Positions 1 to 5,776 of a stretch of DNA of 6,430 nt are shown here, piece by piece. Under the pieces are notes generated by a model, which was not told the DNA's origin, ran no database searches, and saw only the letters and a list, made by a program, of their open reading frames with translations. How positions within the stretch are numbered: position 1 is the first letter of the stretch; every line of letters starts with the position of its first letter. The translations under genes were made by a program, and so were the position numbers. The stretch lies in NCBI GenBank assembly GCA_905201305.1, contig CAJKNS010000137.1, positions 1 to 6,430 of the forward strand, in the 5' to 3' direction. Source of the stretch: an uncultured Eubacteriales bacterium (GTDB taxonomy: Bacteria; Bacillota; Clostridia; Oscillospirales; Oscillospiraceae).

Positions 1-1
1 C

Positions 2-748
2 ATGGAGGCTGCGCTGACTGCCGCAGCACTGGGGCATGAAACGGTACTGTTTGAGCGGGAAAACCAATTGGGCGGACAGCTGAATCCTGCGGGAACGGCA
101 GATTTTAAATGGCCGGTTCGGATGCTGAAGGAGCATTTGATTCGCCAGCTGGAAAAAAGCTCGGTTACGGTAAAAACCGGGACCGAAGCATCGCCGGGGC
201 TGATTGCAGCCATGGGCTTTGAAGCGGTGATTCTTGCGCTGGGCGCAGAATCGGTGCAGCCCAACATTCCCGGTGCGGAGTTTGGAATTTCTGCGCTTTC
301 CGTTTATGAAAATCCGGAGCAGCTGGCACAGCAGGTTGTTGTGGTCGGCGGCTCGGAAACCGGATTGGAGACGGCGCTGTTTCTGGCAAGACGGGGGCAT
401 CAGGTGACGCTGCTGACCCGCCGGGAAAAGGCGGCATATAACGCCCATGACGTCCACTATCGGGAGATTATGGAGGAGATTTGGCAGAAGGAACCGAAGC
501 TGCACATCTTAACCCGCAGTCAGACGGTGGAAATCGGACCGGACTATGTGGTTTATCAGTCGGCGGGAGAACGGCATAAGCTCCCCTGCGGCAACGTTGT
601 GCTGTCCTGCGGTATGGCGCCGCGGCAGCAGGATGTGACCCGCTATGGGCTGCTGTGCCCCAGCGTCCATGTGATTGGTGACTGTCGCCGATCCGGTGAT
701 ATTCGGAACGCAATGCGGGACGGCTATGCCGCCGCGTGCAGAATCTGA
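2..748 (+). CDS. OYE/2,4-dienoyl-CoA reductase-type FAD/NAD(P)-binding oxidoreductase, C-terminal part (5' end outside window)
   Basis: This is the C-terminal half of a flavin- and NAD(P)H-dependent oxidoreductase of the FadH / BaiCD / trimethylamine dehydrogenase type. Those enzymes carry an FMN TIM barrel, a [4Fe-4S] site and then an FAD/NAD(P) module, and usually reduce C=C double bonds of enoyl or enone substrates in the cytoplasm. Only the FAD/NAD(P) module is visible. The first residues (MEAALTAAALGH) follow directly on where the GxGxxG nucleotide-binding loop should be, so the ATG at position 2 is an internal codon and the gene runs off the left edge. Other visible marks are LGGQL near residue 23, DFKWP near 34, the second dinucleotide loop VVVVGGSETG (residues 112-121) and the C-terminal FAD-binding VHVIGDC (222-228). 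It aligns throughout with the C-terminal third of the complete oxidoreductase at 1801-3828, so the two are paralogues. It ends 18 bases before a terminator and appears to be last in its transcript. The substrate cannot be told from this part. Confidence 0.9.
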   Translation: MEAALTAAALGHETVLFERENQLGGQLNPAGTADFKWPVRMLKEHLIRQLEKSSVTVKTGTEASPGLIAAMGFEAVILALGAESVQPNIPGAEFGISALSVYENPEQLAQQVVVVGGSETGLETALFLARRGHQVTLLTRREKAAYNAHDVHYREIMEEIWQKEPKLHILTRSQTVEIGPDYVVYQSAGERHKLPCGNVVLSCGMAPRQQDVTRYGLLCPSVHVIGDCRRSGDIRNAMRDGYAAACRI

Positions 749-761
749 GAAAATAAAGCAT

Positions 762-811
762 AAAACCCCGCATCGGCTTGGAATTTGTATTCCGGTCGAT
801 GCGGGATTTTT
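762..811 (+). terminator. Rho-independent terminator after the partial oxidoreductase
   Basis: A 9-bp stem pairs 767-775 (CCCGCATCG) with 797-805 (CGATGCGGG). The 21-base interior folds again into a 5-bp stem (780-784 GGAAT with 789-793 ATTCC) closed by a TTGT loop. Five T follow the stem at 807-811 after one A. It lies 18 bases past the stop of the oxidoreductase gene. Four A (762-765) precede the stem, so weak activity in the opposite direction is possible, but no gene reads into it from the right. Confidence 0.8.
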
Positions 812-835
812 ATGGGAGCGGCGGAAAATGGGCGG

Positions 836-864
836 TTGTAAATAAAAAGGTGCGGTGCTACAAT
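836..864 (+). promoter_or_regulatory. Sigma-A-type promoter of the small unknown gene
   Basis: The -35 box TTGTAA (836-841, 4/6 to consensus) and the -10 box TACAAT (859-864, 5/6) are separated by exactly 17 bases. A TG at 856-857 gives an extended -10 element (TGCTACAAT). Transcription would begin near 871, leaving a leader of roughly 35 bases before the GTG at 907. The promoter lies just downstream of the preceding terminator, so the small gene is probably its own unit. No operator-like repeat was seen around it, which suggests constitutive or basal expression. Confidence 0.75.
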
Positions 865-889
865 TGGGCATATTAGATCATAGCCATGC

Positions 890-897
890 AAAGGGGA
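890..897 (+). promoter_or_regulatory. Ribosome binding site that favours the GTG start at 907
   Basis: AAAGGGGA (890-897) is the only Shine-Dalgarno-like purine run here. It lies inside the reading frame opened by the ATG at 886, so it cannot serve that ATG. It is about 9-10 bases upstream of the in-frame GTG at 907, and a protein start MGFFERFK is natural there. No comparable purine run precedes the ATG at 886. Confidence 0.7.
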
Positions 898-906
898 TTG
901 ATTGAA

Positions 907-1260
907 GTGGGATTTTTTGAGCGGTTCAAGGCGAAGAAGCCGGCGGCGGATTGGAACGACGCTTATGTCGCAGCACCAAAATTCTATCGAGATGCCAGCG
1001 GCAGCCCGTTTGGGGCAATTGCGCTGACAGAGGGAACGGAAACGGTACTTCCAAGAAATCCGCAGGCGGAATACCGGGTGGACGGAAAGACCGTTGAGAA
1101 CTGGCGAATGATGCTGACTAGCACAACAAAGGATGCAATCGTTGGTGACGCGGATTATCAGACGGCACTCCGGAATGCGGAAAAGTATGCGGTGGACCGG
1201 AATCAAAATTCGATTCTGGTGCGCGGACTGTCTTTGGCGGAATTGGAAGCGCTGAAATAA
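907..1260 (+). CDS. Small soluble protein of unknown function (117 aa)
   Basis: I do not recognise the family. The protein is short, with no signal peptide, no membrane segment and no cysteine cluster. A basic N-terminus (MGFFERFKAKKPA) is followed by a mixed middle part with aromatic residues (WNDAYVAAPKFYRD, then SPFGAIALTEGTETVLP). The C-terminal half is probably helical and charged, from VENWRMML through DYQTALRNAEKYAVDRN to an ending LSLAELEALK. The start is set at GTG 907 because of the AAAGGGGA ribosome site; an ATG at 886 in the same frame would add seven residues (MQRGLIE). The gene has its own promoter and its own terminator, so it is not obviously linked to either neighbour. Its reality is supported by that promoter/RBS/terminator arrangement and by ordinary amino acid composition. 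A cytoplasmic housekeeping or accessory role is all that can be said. Confidence 0.75.
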   Translation: MGFFERFKAKKPAADWNDAYVAAPKFYRDASGSPFGAIALTEGTETVLPRNPQAEYRVDGKTVENWRMMLTSTTKDAIVGDADYQTALRNAEKYAVDRNQNSILVRGLSLAELEALK

Positions 1261-1276
1261 GAGAAACATGCAGGAA

Positions 1277-1303
1277 AGCCAGCCCGAAAGGGCTGGCTGT
1301 TTT
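1277..1303 (+). terminator. Rho-independent terminator, possibly serving both converging units
   Basis: A perfect 9-bp GC-rich stem (1277-1285 AGCCAGCCC with 1290-1298 GGGCTGGCT) is closed by a GAAA tetraloop. G and then four T (1300-1303) follow it. It starts 17 bases after the stop of the small + strand gene. On the opposite strand the same hairpin is followed by only TTTCC, so it could also stop transcripts from the - strand operon that ends about 100 bases to the right, though less well. No better terminator was seen for that operon between 1304 and 1401. Confidence 0.8.
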
Positions 1304-1401
1304 GGTGAATGGCGGTTGATTGCTGTAAAGCTGCGGCGATTTCCATTTGTTGATTTGGAAATAGGGGTATGGCAGGTATGTGAAACAAAATATAAATGGG
1401 A

Positions 1402-1782
1402 TTAAAGTGCCTGGTAGCTTACCTTACAGGTGGTATCCACCGGGGGATTTCCGTGGATATCTGCGCCGCGATGGGAGACGGCGATAAAGCTGCCTCCGTC
1501 CTTATGAATGGTCCATTCAATGGGAGCGGGACCAGCCATGGCGGTAAAGGTCAAGGTGTCGGCGGTTTCCTTGAGATCCTCCAACACAACCTCCTGACCC
1601 ATTTCGTTGGTCCAGAGCGCAGTGCTGCCGTCCCATTTCAGGGTCAGCGTTGCTGCCATGGGACCACCCATCGGAGGAGGACCACCGGCGGGAGGACCAC
1701 CGACAGGACTGCCGGGAGGGGGACTGCCTGCTGGCTTCAGCGCTTCCTTGGTGGGATTTTCAATGGTATAAATTCCTTTCAT
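1402..1782 (-). CDS. Small Pro/Gly-rich, beta-rich protein of unknown function, last gene of the oxidoreductase operon (126 aa)
   Basis: No function is recognised with certainty. The N-terminus MKGIYTIENPTKEAL is followed by a Pro/Gly-rich stretch (residues 17-41, with GGPPAGGPPPMGG inside). A C-terminal part of about 85 residues then alternates hydrophobic and polar residues as beta strands do (ATLTLKWDG, DTLTFTAMAG, PIEWTIHKDG, FIAVSHRG). There is no signal peptide, so it is likely cytoplasmic. The start is firm: an AGAAGGAGA ribosome site lies 8 bases upstream. The gene begins only 18 bases after the oxidoreductase stop and is surely co-transcribed with it. Inference: a small beta-barrel or sandwich domain that assists or binds the oxidoreductase, which carries a similar Gly/Pro-rich stretch. 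From memory, small strand-rich domains of this flavour (repeating DG..LT.T and GE.P motifs) occur near clostridial OYE-type enzymes, but this needs a profile search. Confidence 0.8.
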   Translation of the reverse strand: MKGIYTIENPTKEALKPAGSPPPGSPVGGPPAGGPPPMGGPMAATLTLKWDGSTALWTNEMGQEVVLEDLKETADTLTFTAMAGPAPIEWTIHKDGGSFIAVSHRGADIHGNPPVDTTCKVSYQAL

Positions 1783-1790
1783 GCAATCTA

Positions 1791-1799
1791 TCTCCTTCT
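1791..1799 (-). promoter_or_regulatory. Strong ribosome binding site of the 126-aa protein
   Basis: Read on the - strand this is AGAAGGAGA, placed 8 bases before the ATG at 1782. It lies within the 18-base gap after the oxidoreductase stop codon. It is the best Shine-Dalgarno match in the operon, so the small protein may be made in at least equal amount to the enzyme. Confidence 0.85.
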
Positions 1800-1800
1800 G

Positions 1801-3828
1801 TTAAATCCGGTTTGCAGTACGCCAGGCTGCCAGGGTTGCATCGTGGACATTGCCCTGAGATACGCAGTCGCCAATATAGTGGACCTGTCCGGCGCAGTCT
1901 GCAAATTCCATGGCTTCCTGATGCATGGGCGCAGAGCCTGCACAGACCACCACATAATCTGCCCGGACGGTTTGCTCGCTGCCATCCTTGGCAAGATAGT
2001 GGAGGAAGCCGTCCTGATAGGACAGGTACTGCTTTACAAACGTGGTATAGGAAAACGTGGGGATGGATTTGAAGTAATCCATAATCATAATGACATAGTG
2101 AGAGTGGGGCGTTTCCGGGCAGAGCATCCCCTGCCGGGTCATGACGTTTACCTTGCGCCCCTTCTTGGCAAGATAAATGCCGATTTCGGTGCCGGTTTCG
2201 CTGCCGCCGATGATGGCAACCTGCTCCGGCAGCTGGTCGGCACGCTCGTATGCCTCCAGCACATGGCAGGAGTTTTCTGCGGTGAGGCCCGGAATATTCA
2301 GATTCCGGAACCGGGGACCAATGGCAATTACGGCGTCGTCATAGCCCTCCTGGGTTAATTCCATGGGGGTGATATGCGTGCCAAGGTGCAGAGTGACGTT
2401 TTCCCGCTTCCGAAGCTGCCGCTCCAGCCAGGAAATGTAGTCTGCCATGGGCCACTTGAAGTCCACCATATCCGCATGGCACAGCTGACCGCCCAGCTTT
2501 TCCTTCTGCTCATACAGCGTAACCTGATGCCCGCGATCTGCCAGCAGCATTGCCGCATACATACCGCCGGGTCCGCCACCTACCACGGCAACCTTCTTTT
2601 TCCTGGTCACCGGCTGAATGATCCGGGCGCGGGTGGTGTCGTCGAACACCTCCGAGGGATTCACCGGGCATTTGCCGCAGCGATTGCACTTGACGCAGGG
2701 CGCCACATCCTCGCCCCGACCCGCCTGAATCTTTTTGAGAAATTCCGGATCGGCATGCCAGAAGCGATGGATGGCAATCAGGTCTGCATCGCCGTCTGCC
2801 AGCGTTTTCTCCATGAGATCGGGATTGCAGAAGCCTGCGGAAACCTGAATCAGCGTGTCAATGCCCCGTGCAACCAGATCGTGCTTCAGCCGCCGGGTGA
2901 TTTCCAGATTGGGCGAGGGCATTTCACGGGTGACGGTATAGCCGATGGGATGCTGGGTGTCCTTATAATCTGTGCGGATGTGTACCACATCGACGTTTTT
3001 CCCCAGCTGCTCAATGAGCCACAGGGTATCCTCATATTTGTGCCCAATGCCCTCTGCGGTGAGAATGATCTCCAGCGGGAAGTCCGGTCCCAGCGCCTTG
3101 CGGAGCCGGTCAAACATGGTGAGAATCAGGCGGGCACGGTTTTCCCGACTGCCGCCCCACCGGTCCGTGCGGTGGTTGCACTTGGTGGACCAGAATTCGT
3201 CGGCAATATTGTTGTGATAGGCGCAGTGGATGCTCAGCATGTCAAAGCCAAACAGCTTGAGATTGACGGCGTTTTCCACGGTGGAGTCGATGTAATCCCG
3301 GATGGCTTCCTCAGAGATCCAGCCGATGTCGTGCCCCATAACCCCTTCCCGTTCGGCATAAAGCTGCTTTTCCGGGTTGTCGGGGTCATAGCGCATATCA
3401 CCGCCGCCCTCAGATTCCGGTCCTGCGCCGGGGGCACGATTGTCCATGGGCGGACCGCCGGGACCATCCGGACCACCGGGACCGCCATGCTCGCCGGGAC
3501 GACGGGGCATATTTCCCATGGGCATGGTAATGGCATAGGAGCCGAGATTATGGATTTTCTCCAGGCAGGCGAGAATCGCATCAAATTCCTTTCGGTCCTT
3601 GTCGGACATTCTGGGACCGCCGGGACCGTCTACGCCGTTGGGATTTGCCACCGAGGCAAGCAGGCTGGTTTTCAGCATGATGTGAGAGATGTAGATCACA
3701 GAAGCACCGTTCAGTGCCCGGTTGGGGAGCTCCTGACTATAGTGCGCGCCTGCCGACGAGGTGAGCCGGGTGGGCAGCAGCAGATTTCCCACCTGAATGG
3801 GGGATAGAATATGGCTGTAGGGATGCAT
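1801..3828 (-). CDS. FMN/FAD/Fe-S-dependent NADH oxidoreductase, OYE/FadH/BaiCD-like (675 aa, complete)
   Basis: This is a full-length enzyme of the 2,4-dienoyl-CoA reductase / bile-acid BaiCD / trimethylamine dehydrogenase superfamily. Electrons pass from NAD(P)H through FAD and an Fe-S cluster to FMN, which reduces the substrate. The OYE TIM barrel covers about residues 1-370 (LSPIQVGNLLLPTRL near 8-22; RTDRWGGSRENRARL 220-234). The Fe-S site has four cysteines at 378, 381, 384 and 387, then PVNP. The FAD loop is VAVVGGGPGG (413-422), followed by LGGQL (445-449) and DFKWP (456-460); the second dinucleotide loop is AIIGGSETG (538-546); VHYIGDC (649-655) closes the FAD site. Length is typical. 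Oddities are a Gly/Pro-rich insert (about 111-143), a Cys cluster more compact than usual, and HCAYHNN (201-207) where relatives have an HGAHGY-like motif. An AAAGGAA ribosome site lies 6 bases before the ATG. It is the second gene of the operon, 26 bases after the lipoprotein. Family assignment is sure; the substrate (enone, enoate or other) is not. Confidence 0.95.
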   Translation of the reverse strand: MHPYSHILSPIQVGNLLLPTRLTSSAGAHYSQELPNRALNGASVIYISHIMLKTSLLASVANPNGVDGPGGPRMSDKDRKEFDAILACLEKIHNLGSYAITMPMGNMPRRPGEHGGPGGPDGPGGPPMDNRAPGAGPESEGGGDMRYDPDNPEKQLYAEREGVMGHDIGWISEEAIRDYIDSTVENAVNLKLFGFDMLSIHCAYHNNIADEFWSTKCNHRTDRWGGSRENRARLILTMFDRLRKALGPDFPLEIILTAEGIGHKYEDTLWLIEQLGKNVDVVHIRTDYKDTQHPIGYTVTREMPSPNLEITRRLKHDLVARGIDTLIQVSAGFCNPDLMEKTLADGDADLIAIHRFWHADPEFLKKIQAGRGEDVAPCVKCNRCGKCPVNPSEVFDDTTRARIIQPVTRKKKVAVVGGGPGGMYAAMLLADRGHQVTLYEQKEKLGGQLCHADMVDFKWPMADYISWLERQLRKRENVTLHLGTHITPMELTQEGYDDAVIAIGPRFRNLNIPGLTAENSCHVLEAYERADQLPEQVAIIGGSETGTEIGIYLAKKGRKVNVMTRQGMLCPETPHSHYVIMIMDYFKSIPTFSYTTFVKQYLSYQDGFLHYLAKDGSEQTVRADYVVVCAGSAPMHQEAMEFADCAGQVHYIGDCVSQGNVHDATLAAWRTANRI
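3400..3498 (-). repeat. Gly/Pro-rich low-complexity coding segment within the oxidoreductase
   Basis: Residues about 111-143 of the 675-aa enzyme are almost only Gly, Pro and acidic residues, with GGPGGPDGPGGPP in the middle. On the DNA this appears as short imperfect repeats of CCGGGACCA/CCGGACCA type. It falls in the TIM barrel, between the ITMPMGNM strand and the segment EGVMGHDIGWISEEAIRDYI, where OYE enzymes often carry a substrate-capping loop. Confidence 0.6.
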
Positions 3829-3854
3829 GGAATGTTCCTTTCTTTCACGGGAGG

Positions 3855-5645
3855 TTAGATGCTGTTATAGCGCTCCACTGCGGTTTTCTCCAGCTCCAGC
3901 GCACGCTCAGCGCCCAGCTGATTACAGGTGTCAACATACTCCTGCCAGCTTGCATCGTCCAGAGTTCTGACGCCGGTGATCCACTCCAGAAATACGGTGC
4001 CGCCATAGGTGCCGATTTCCGCCAGAATGGAGGTCTGCTCGGCGGCTTCCTCAGAAGTAAAGGCAGCGTTTTCAATGACACTGTTCTCGGGATCCCAGTT
4101 GCTCTTCCAAACCTCATAGAAGGCTTCCTTGGTGGGAGTCATGCCCACATTGTCAAAGCTGGGGTCGTAGAGATAAGCGCCGAAGGTGGAGTACAGGCAA
4201 ATGGCAACCTTATCGCTGAGTCCATCGGGGTTGTTAGTGACGAAATCGGTGAGCTGACACTGACCGTCATCGGTGAGGGTATAGGTGATATCCTCCATGC
4301 CGTAGGTACCCATGCGGCTGCCTGCGGGGGTAAAGAACCAATCCAGGAAAATCAGCGCCCGTTCCACATCGCTGCACTGGGTAGAAACGGCAGTGGCGCT
4401 GTTCATGGTATAGCTGCTGAAGCCGCCGTAGACATAGGAATCCTCATCAATGACGGGATTGGGAATTGCCATCAGAATATTCTCCACATCCGGCACATTG
4501 ACCATGATCTCCTGAAGGTTATTGGCGCCCCAAAGACCGGTACGGTCCGAGGTAAACATGGTGGTTTCGTAATTCCGGTCACCGCTGGTGATGAAATCGG
4601 GATCAATCAGACCCTCGGCATACCACTGGGAGATGGTTTCAATATAATCCCGGAAACGGTCTGCGGTGGGACCATAGCAGATTTCGCCGGTTTTGTCATA
4701 GTAGAAGCCGTCTGCCAGATTGCTTGCCATGGGACCCTGACCGCCGGGCATGGAGGCGTAAATGCCCCAGGCGCCGATGTATTCCACACCGGTGGGATCC
4801 CAGATGGTAACGGCGCCGTATTTGTTATGGAATGCAGTGAGAATTTCGTGCCAGTCGTCCAGGGTTTTCGGCAGATTGTCCCGGTCATAGGGGAGCCCAC
4901 ATTCCTTCAGCCAGTCCAGACGAACCACAGGACCGTTGGTCAGGGACGCGGATTTCTCAGCACGCATCTGATAGATGGAGCCATAGTGTCCGGCGTCGGT
5001 GAGCACAGCCTTTCGAAGATCATCGTTGACGAAATAAGAGGTATAGAAGGGCATGTAGTCGTAGATATAATCATCCAGAGGCAGAATCACGTCGTCCTCA
5101 ATGGCAGCATCGTCGCCGCCGGAATACAGCTCAAATACGCCGTCAATCAGGTCGCAGTAGTCGCCGCCGGCAACCATCAGATTGAACTGGTCGCTTTTGG
5201 CTTCCACAGAGCACTGGTTCCAGTCGATGCTGACGCCCAGATTGTCCTGAATCCACTGGTAGCTCTCCATGTCGGAATAGCTGGACACCAGATTGGCAAG
5301 GTCGTGCTCAATGGGAATCCAGTAGCTCAGCTCCAGAGTGTCGTCAAACAACGGGAGGTCATAGCCCTCCTGGGTGTAGGTCGCCAGCTCGCTGGCTTTT
5401 GCGTTGGGGTCCGGTACGCCAGCCTGAGCTGCTGCTTCCTCCGGTGCTGCGGATGAAGTCTCGCTCTGGCTGTCCTCCGGCTCCGCTGCGGGCGTGGAAG
5501 ACGGCTCCGGTGCAGTGGAGGTGACTTCCTCCGGGACAGATGACGTACTTTGTGCTGCGGAATTACTTGTTCCGCCGCAGGCTGTCAGGCATCCGGTCAG
5601 CATGGCAATTGCCAGACAGACTGCTGCAAGCTTTCTTCGTTTCAT
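3855..5645 (-). CDS. Extracellular solute-binding lipoprotein, LipO/family 1-like (596 aa)
   Basis: This is a membrane-anchored binding lipoprotein of the ABC-transporter family 1 (LipO/LplA/YtcQ-like) type, which usually captures oligosaccharides or other small solutes outside the cell. The start MKRRKLAAVC leads into a hydrophobic signal peptide with two overlapping lipoboxes, LTGC (Cys19) and LTAC (Cys23); LTACGG is the more usual form, so Cys23 is the likely lipidated residue. A low-complexity Ser/Pro/Glu/Ala/Thr linker (about 26-85) follows, as in many Gram-positive lipoproteins. The folded part starts near LELSYWIPIEHDL (about 104-116). It shows family features such as WIQDNLGVSIDW (131-142) and FNLMVAGGDYCDLID (154-168), and is rich in Trp/Tyr suited to ligand stacking. 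A GGAGG ribosome site lies 4 bases before the ATG. It is the first gene of the operon, controlled from 5673-5772. Oddly, no permease or ATPase gene accompanies it; its partner is an oxidoreductase. The ligand is unknown. Confidence 0.88.
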   Translation of the reverse strand: MKRRKLAAVCLAIAMLTGCLTACGGTSNSAAQSTSSVPEEVTSTAPEPSSTPAAEPEDSQSETSSAAPEEAAAQAGVPDPNAKASELATYTQEGYDLPLFDDTLELSYWIPIEHDLANLVSSYSDMESYQWIQDNLGVSIDWNQCSVEAKSDQFNLMVAGGDYCDLIDGVFELYSGGDDAAIEDDVILPLDDYIYDYMPFYTSYFVNDDLRKAVLTDAGHYGSIYQMRAEKSASLTNGPVVRLDWLKECGLPYDRDNLPKTLDDWHEILTAFHNKYGAVTIWDPTGVEYIGAWGIYASMPGGQGPMASNLADGFYYDKTGEICYGPTADRFRDYIETISQWYAEGLIDPDFITSGDRNYETTMFTSDRTGLWGANNLQEIMVNVPDVENILMAIPNPVIDEDSYVYGGFSSYTMNSATAVSTQCSDVERALIFLDWFFTPAGSRMGTYGMEDITYTLTDDGQCQLTDFVTNNPDGLSDKVAICLYSTFGAYLYDPSFDNVGMTPTKEAFYEVWKSNWDPENSVIENAAFTSEEAAEQTSILAEIGTYGGTVFLEWITGVRTLDDASWQEYVDTCNQLGAERALELEKTAVERYNSI

Positions 5646-5672
5646 AGTTCCTCCGTTCCTGCCGATATGGGC

Positions 5673-5706
5673 AAAAAATTGGTCTTAGCAAAAACTGCTA
5701 AGACCA
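5673..5706 (-). terminator. Rho-independent terminator between the AraC gene and the operon
   Basis: Read on the - strand, TGGTCTTAGCA (5706-5696) pairs with TGCTAAGACCA (5690-5680) around the 5-base loop GTTTT, giving an 11-bp perfect stem. One A and then six T (5678-5673) follow. It lies about 70 bases past the stop of the AraC gene and ends 27 bases before the lipoprotein start codon. It should stop read-through from the regulator. Because the predicted operon promoter's -10 box touches it, transcripts starting there would contain little of the first arm, so the hairpin need not block the operon. Acting as an attenuator in a longer leader is the alternative. Confidence 0.8.
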
Positions 5707-5734
5707 GTGTACGGGATTTGACTGTTCACAGCAA
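5706..5734 (-). promoter_or_regulatory. Predicted activator-dependent promoter of the lipoprotein-oxidoreductase operon
   Basis: On the - strand, TTGCTG (5734-5729, 3/6 to the -35 consensus) and TACACT (5711-5706, 4/6 to the -10 consensus) are 17 bases apart. The boxes are weak, as expected for a promoter that needs an activator, and the proximal direct repeat lies 5 bases upstream of the -35. Initiation would fall near 5700-5698, inside the first arm of the terminator hairpin, giving a leader of about 55 bases. It is the best pair found in the 131-base gap, but the match alone would be unremarkable without the repeats. Confidence 0.5.
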
Positions 5735-5739
5735 TGTTG

Positions 5740-5772
5740 TTTTGAAACAAAGTGTGACATTTTGAAACAGAG
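5740..5772 (-). promoter_or_regulatory. Tandem direct-repeat operator, likely AraC-family binding site
   Basis: Two copies of TTTTGAAACA[A/G]AG on the + strand (5740-5752 and 5760-5772) are identical at 12 of 13 positions. Their starts are exactly 20 bp apart, about two helical turns. AraC-family activators bind as dimers, or with two HTH motifs, to direct repeats with about this spacing next to the -35 box. The proximal copy ends 5 bases from the predicted -35. The only regulator in view, an AraC-type protein, is encoded immediately upstream on the same strand, which makes it the natural candidate. The proximal copy is also part of a short palindrome (TGTTT-TG-AAACA, 5738-5749). Confidence 0.65.
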
Positions 5773-5776
5773 AAAT

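Noticed and set aside
2..4. ATG as the start of the left oxidoreductase
   Set aside because: Starting here would remove the glycine-rich FAD loop, the Fe-S site and the whole barrel. It matches the internal Met after GGxxGG in the paralogue.
724..1269. - strand open frame of 181 codons covering the small + strand gene
   Set aside because: It crosses the promoter and runs into the terminator hairpin of 762-811. The Arg/Ile/Phe-rich translation looks non-coding, while the + strand frame has promoter, ribosome site and terminator.
1339..1362. Inverted repeat ATTTCCA...TGGAAAT between the converging units
   Set aside because: It is only 7 bp, AT-rich, has a 10-base loop and no T tract on either strand. 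Likely chance. The rest of 1304-1401 shows nothing.
1396..2358. Long + strand open frame of 320 codons opposite the small protein and the end of the oxidoreductase
   Set aside because: It is antisense to two clearly coding genes, has no ribosome site and its translation shows no domain. It is a by-product of GC-biased codon use on the other strand.
2374..3807. Long + strand open frame of 477 codons opposite the oxidoreductase
   Set aside because: It lies wholly within the opposite strand of a gene with full-length family motifs. The translation is Val/Gly/His-rich and unrecognisable, and there is no initiation signal.
4827..5456. + strand open frame of 209 codons opposite the binding lipoprotein
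   Set aside because: It is the antisense shadow of a well-supported gene, with no ribosome site.
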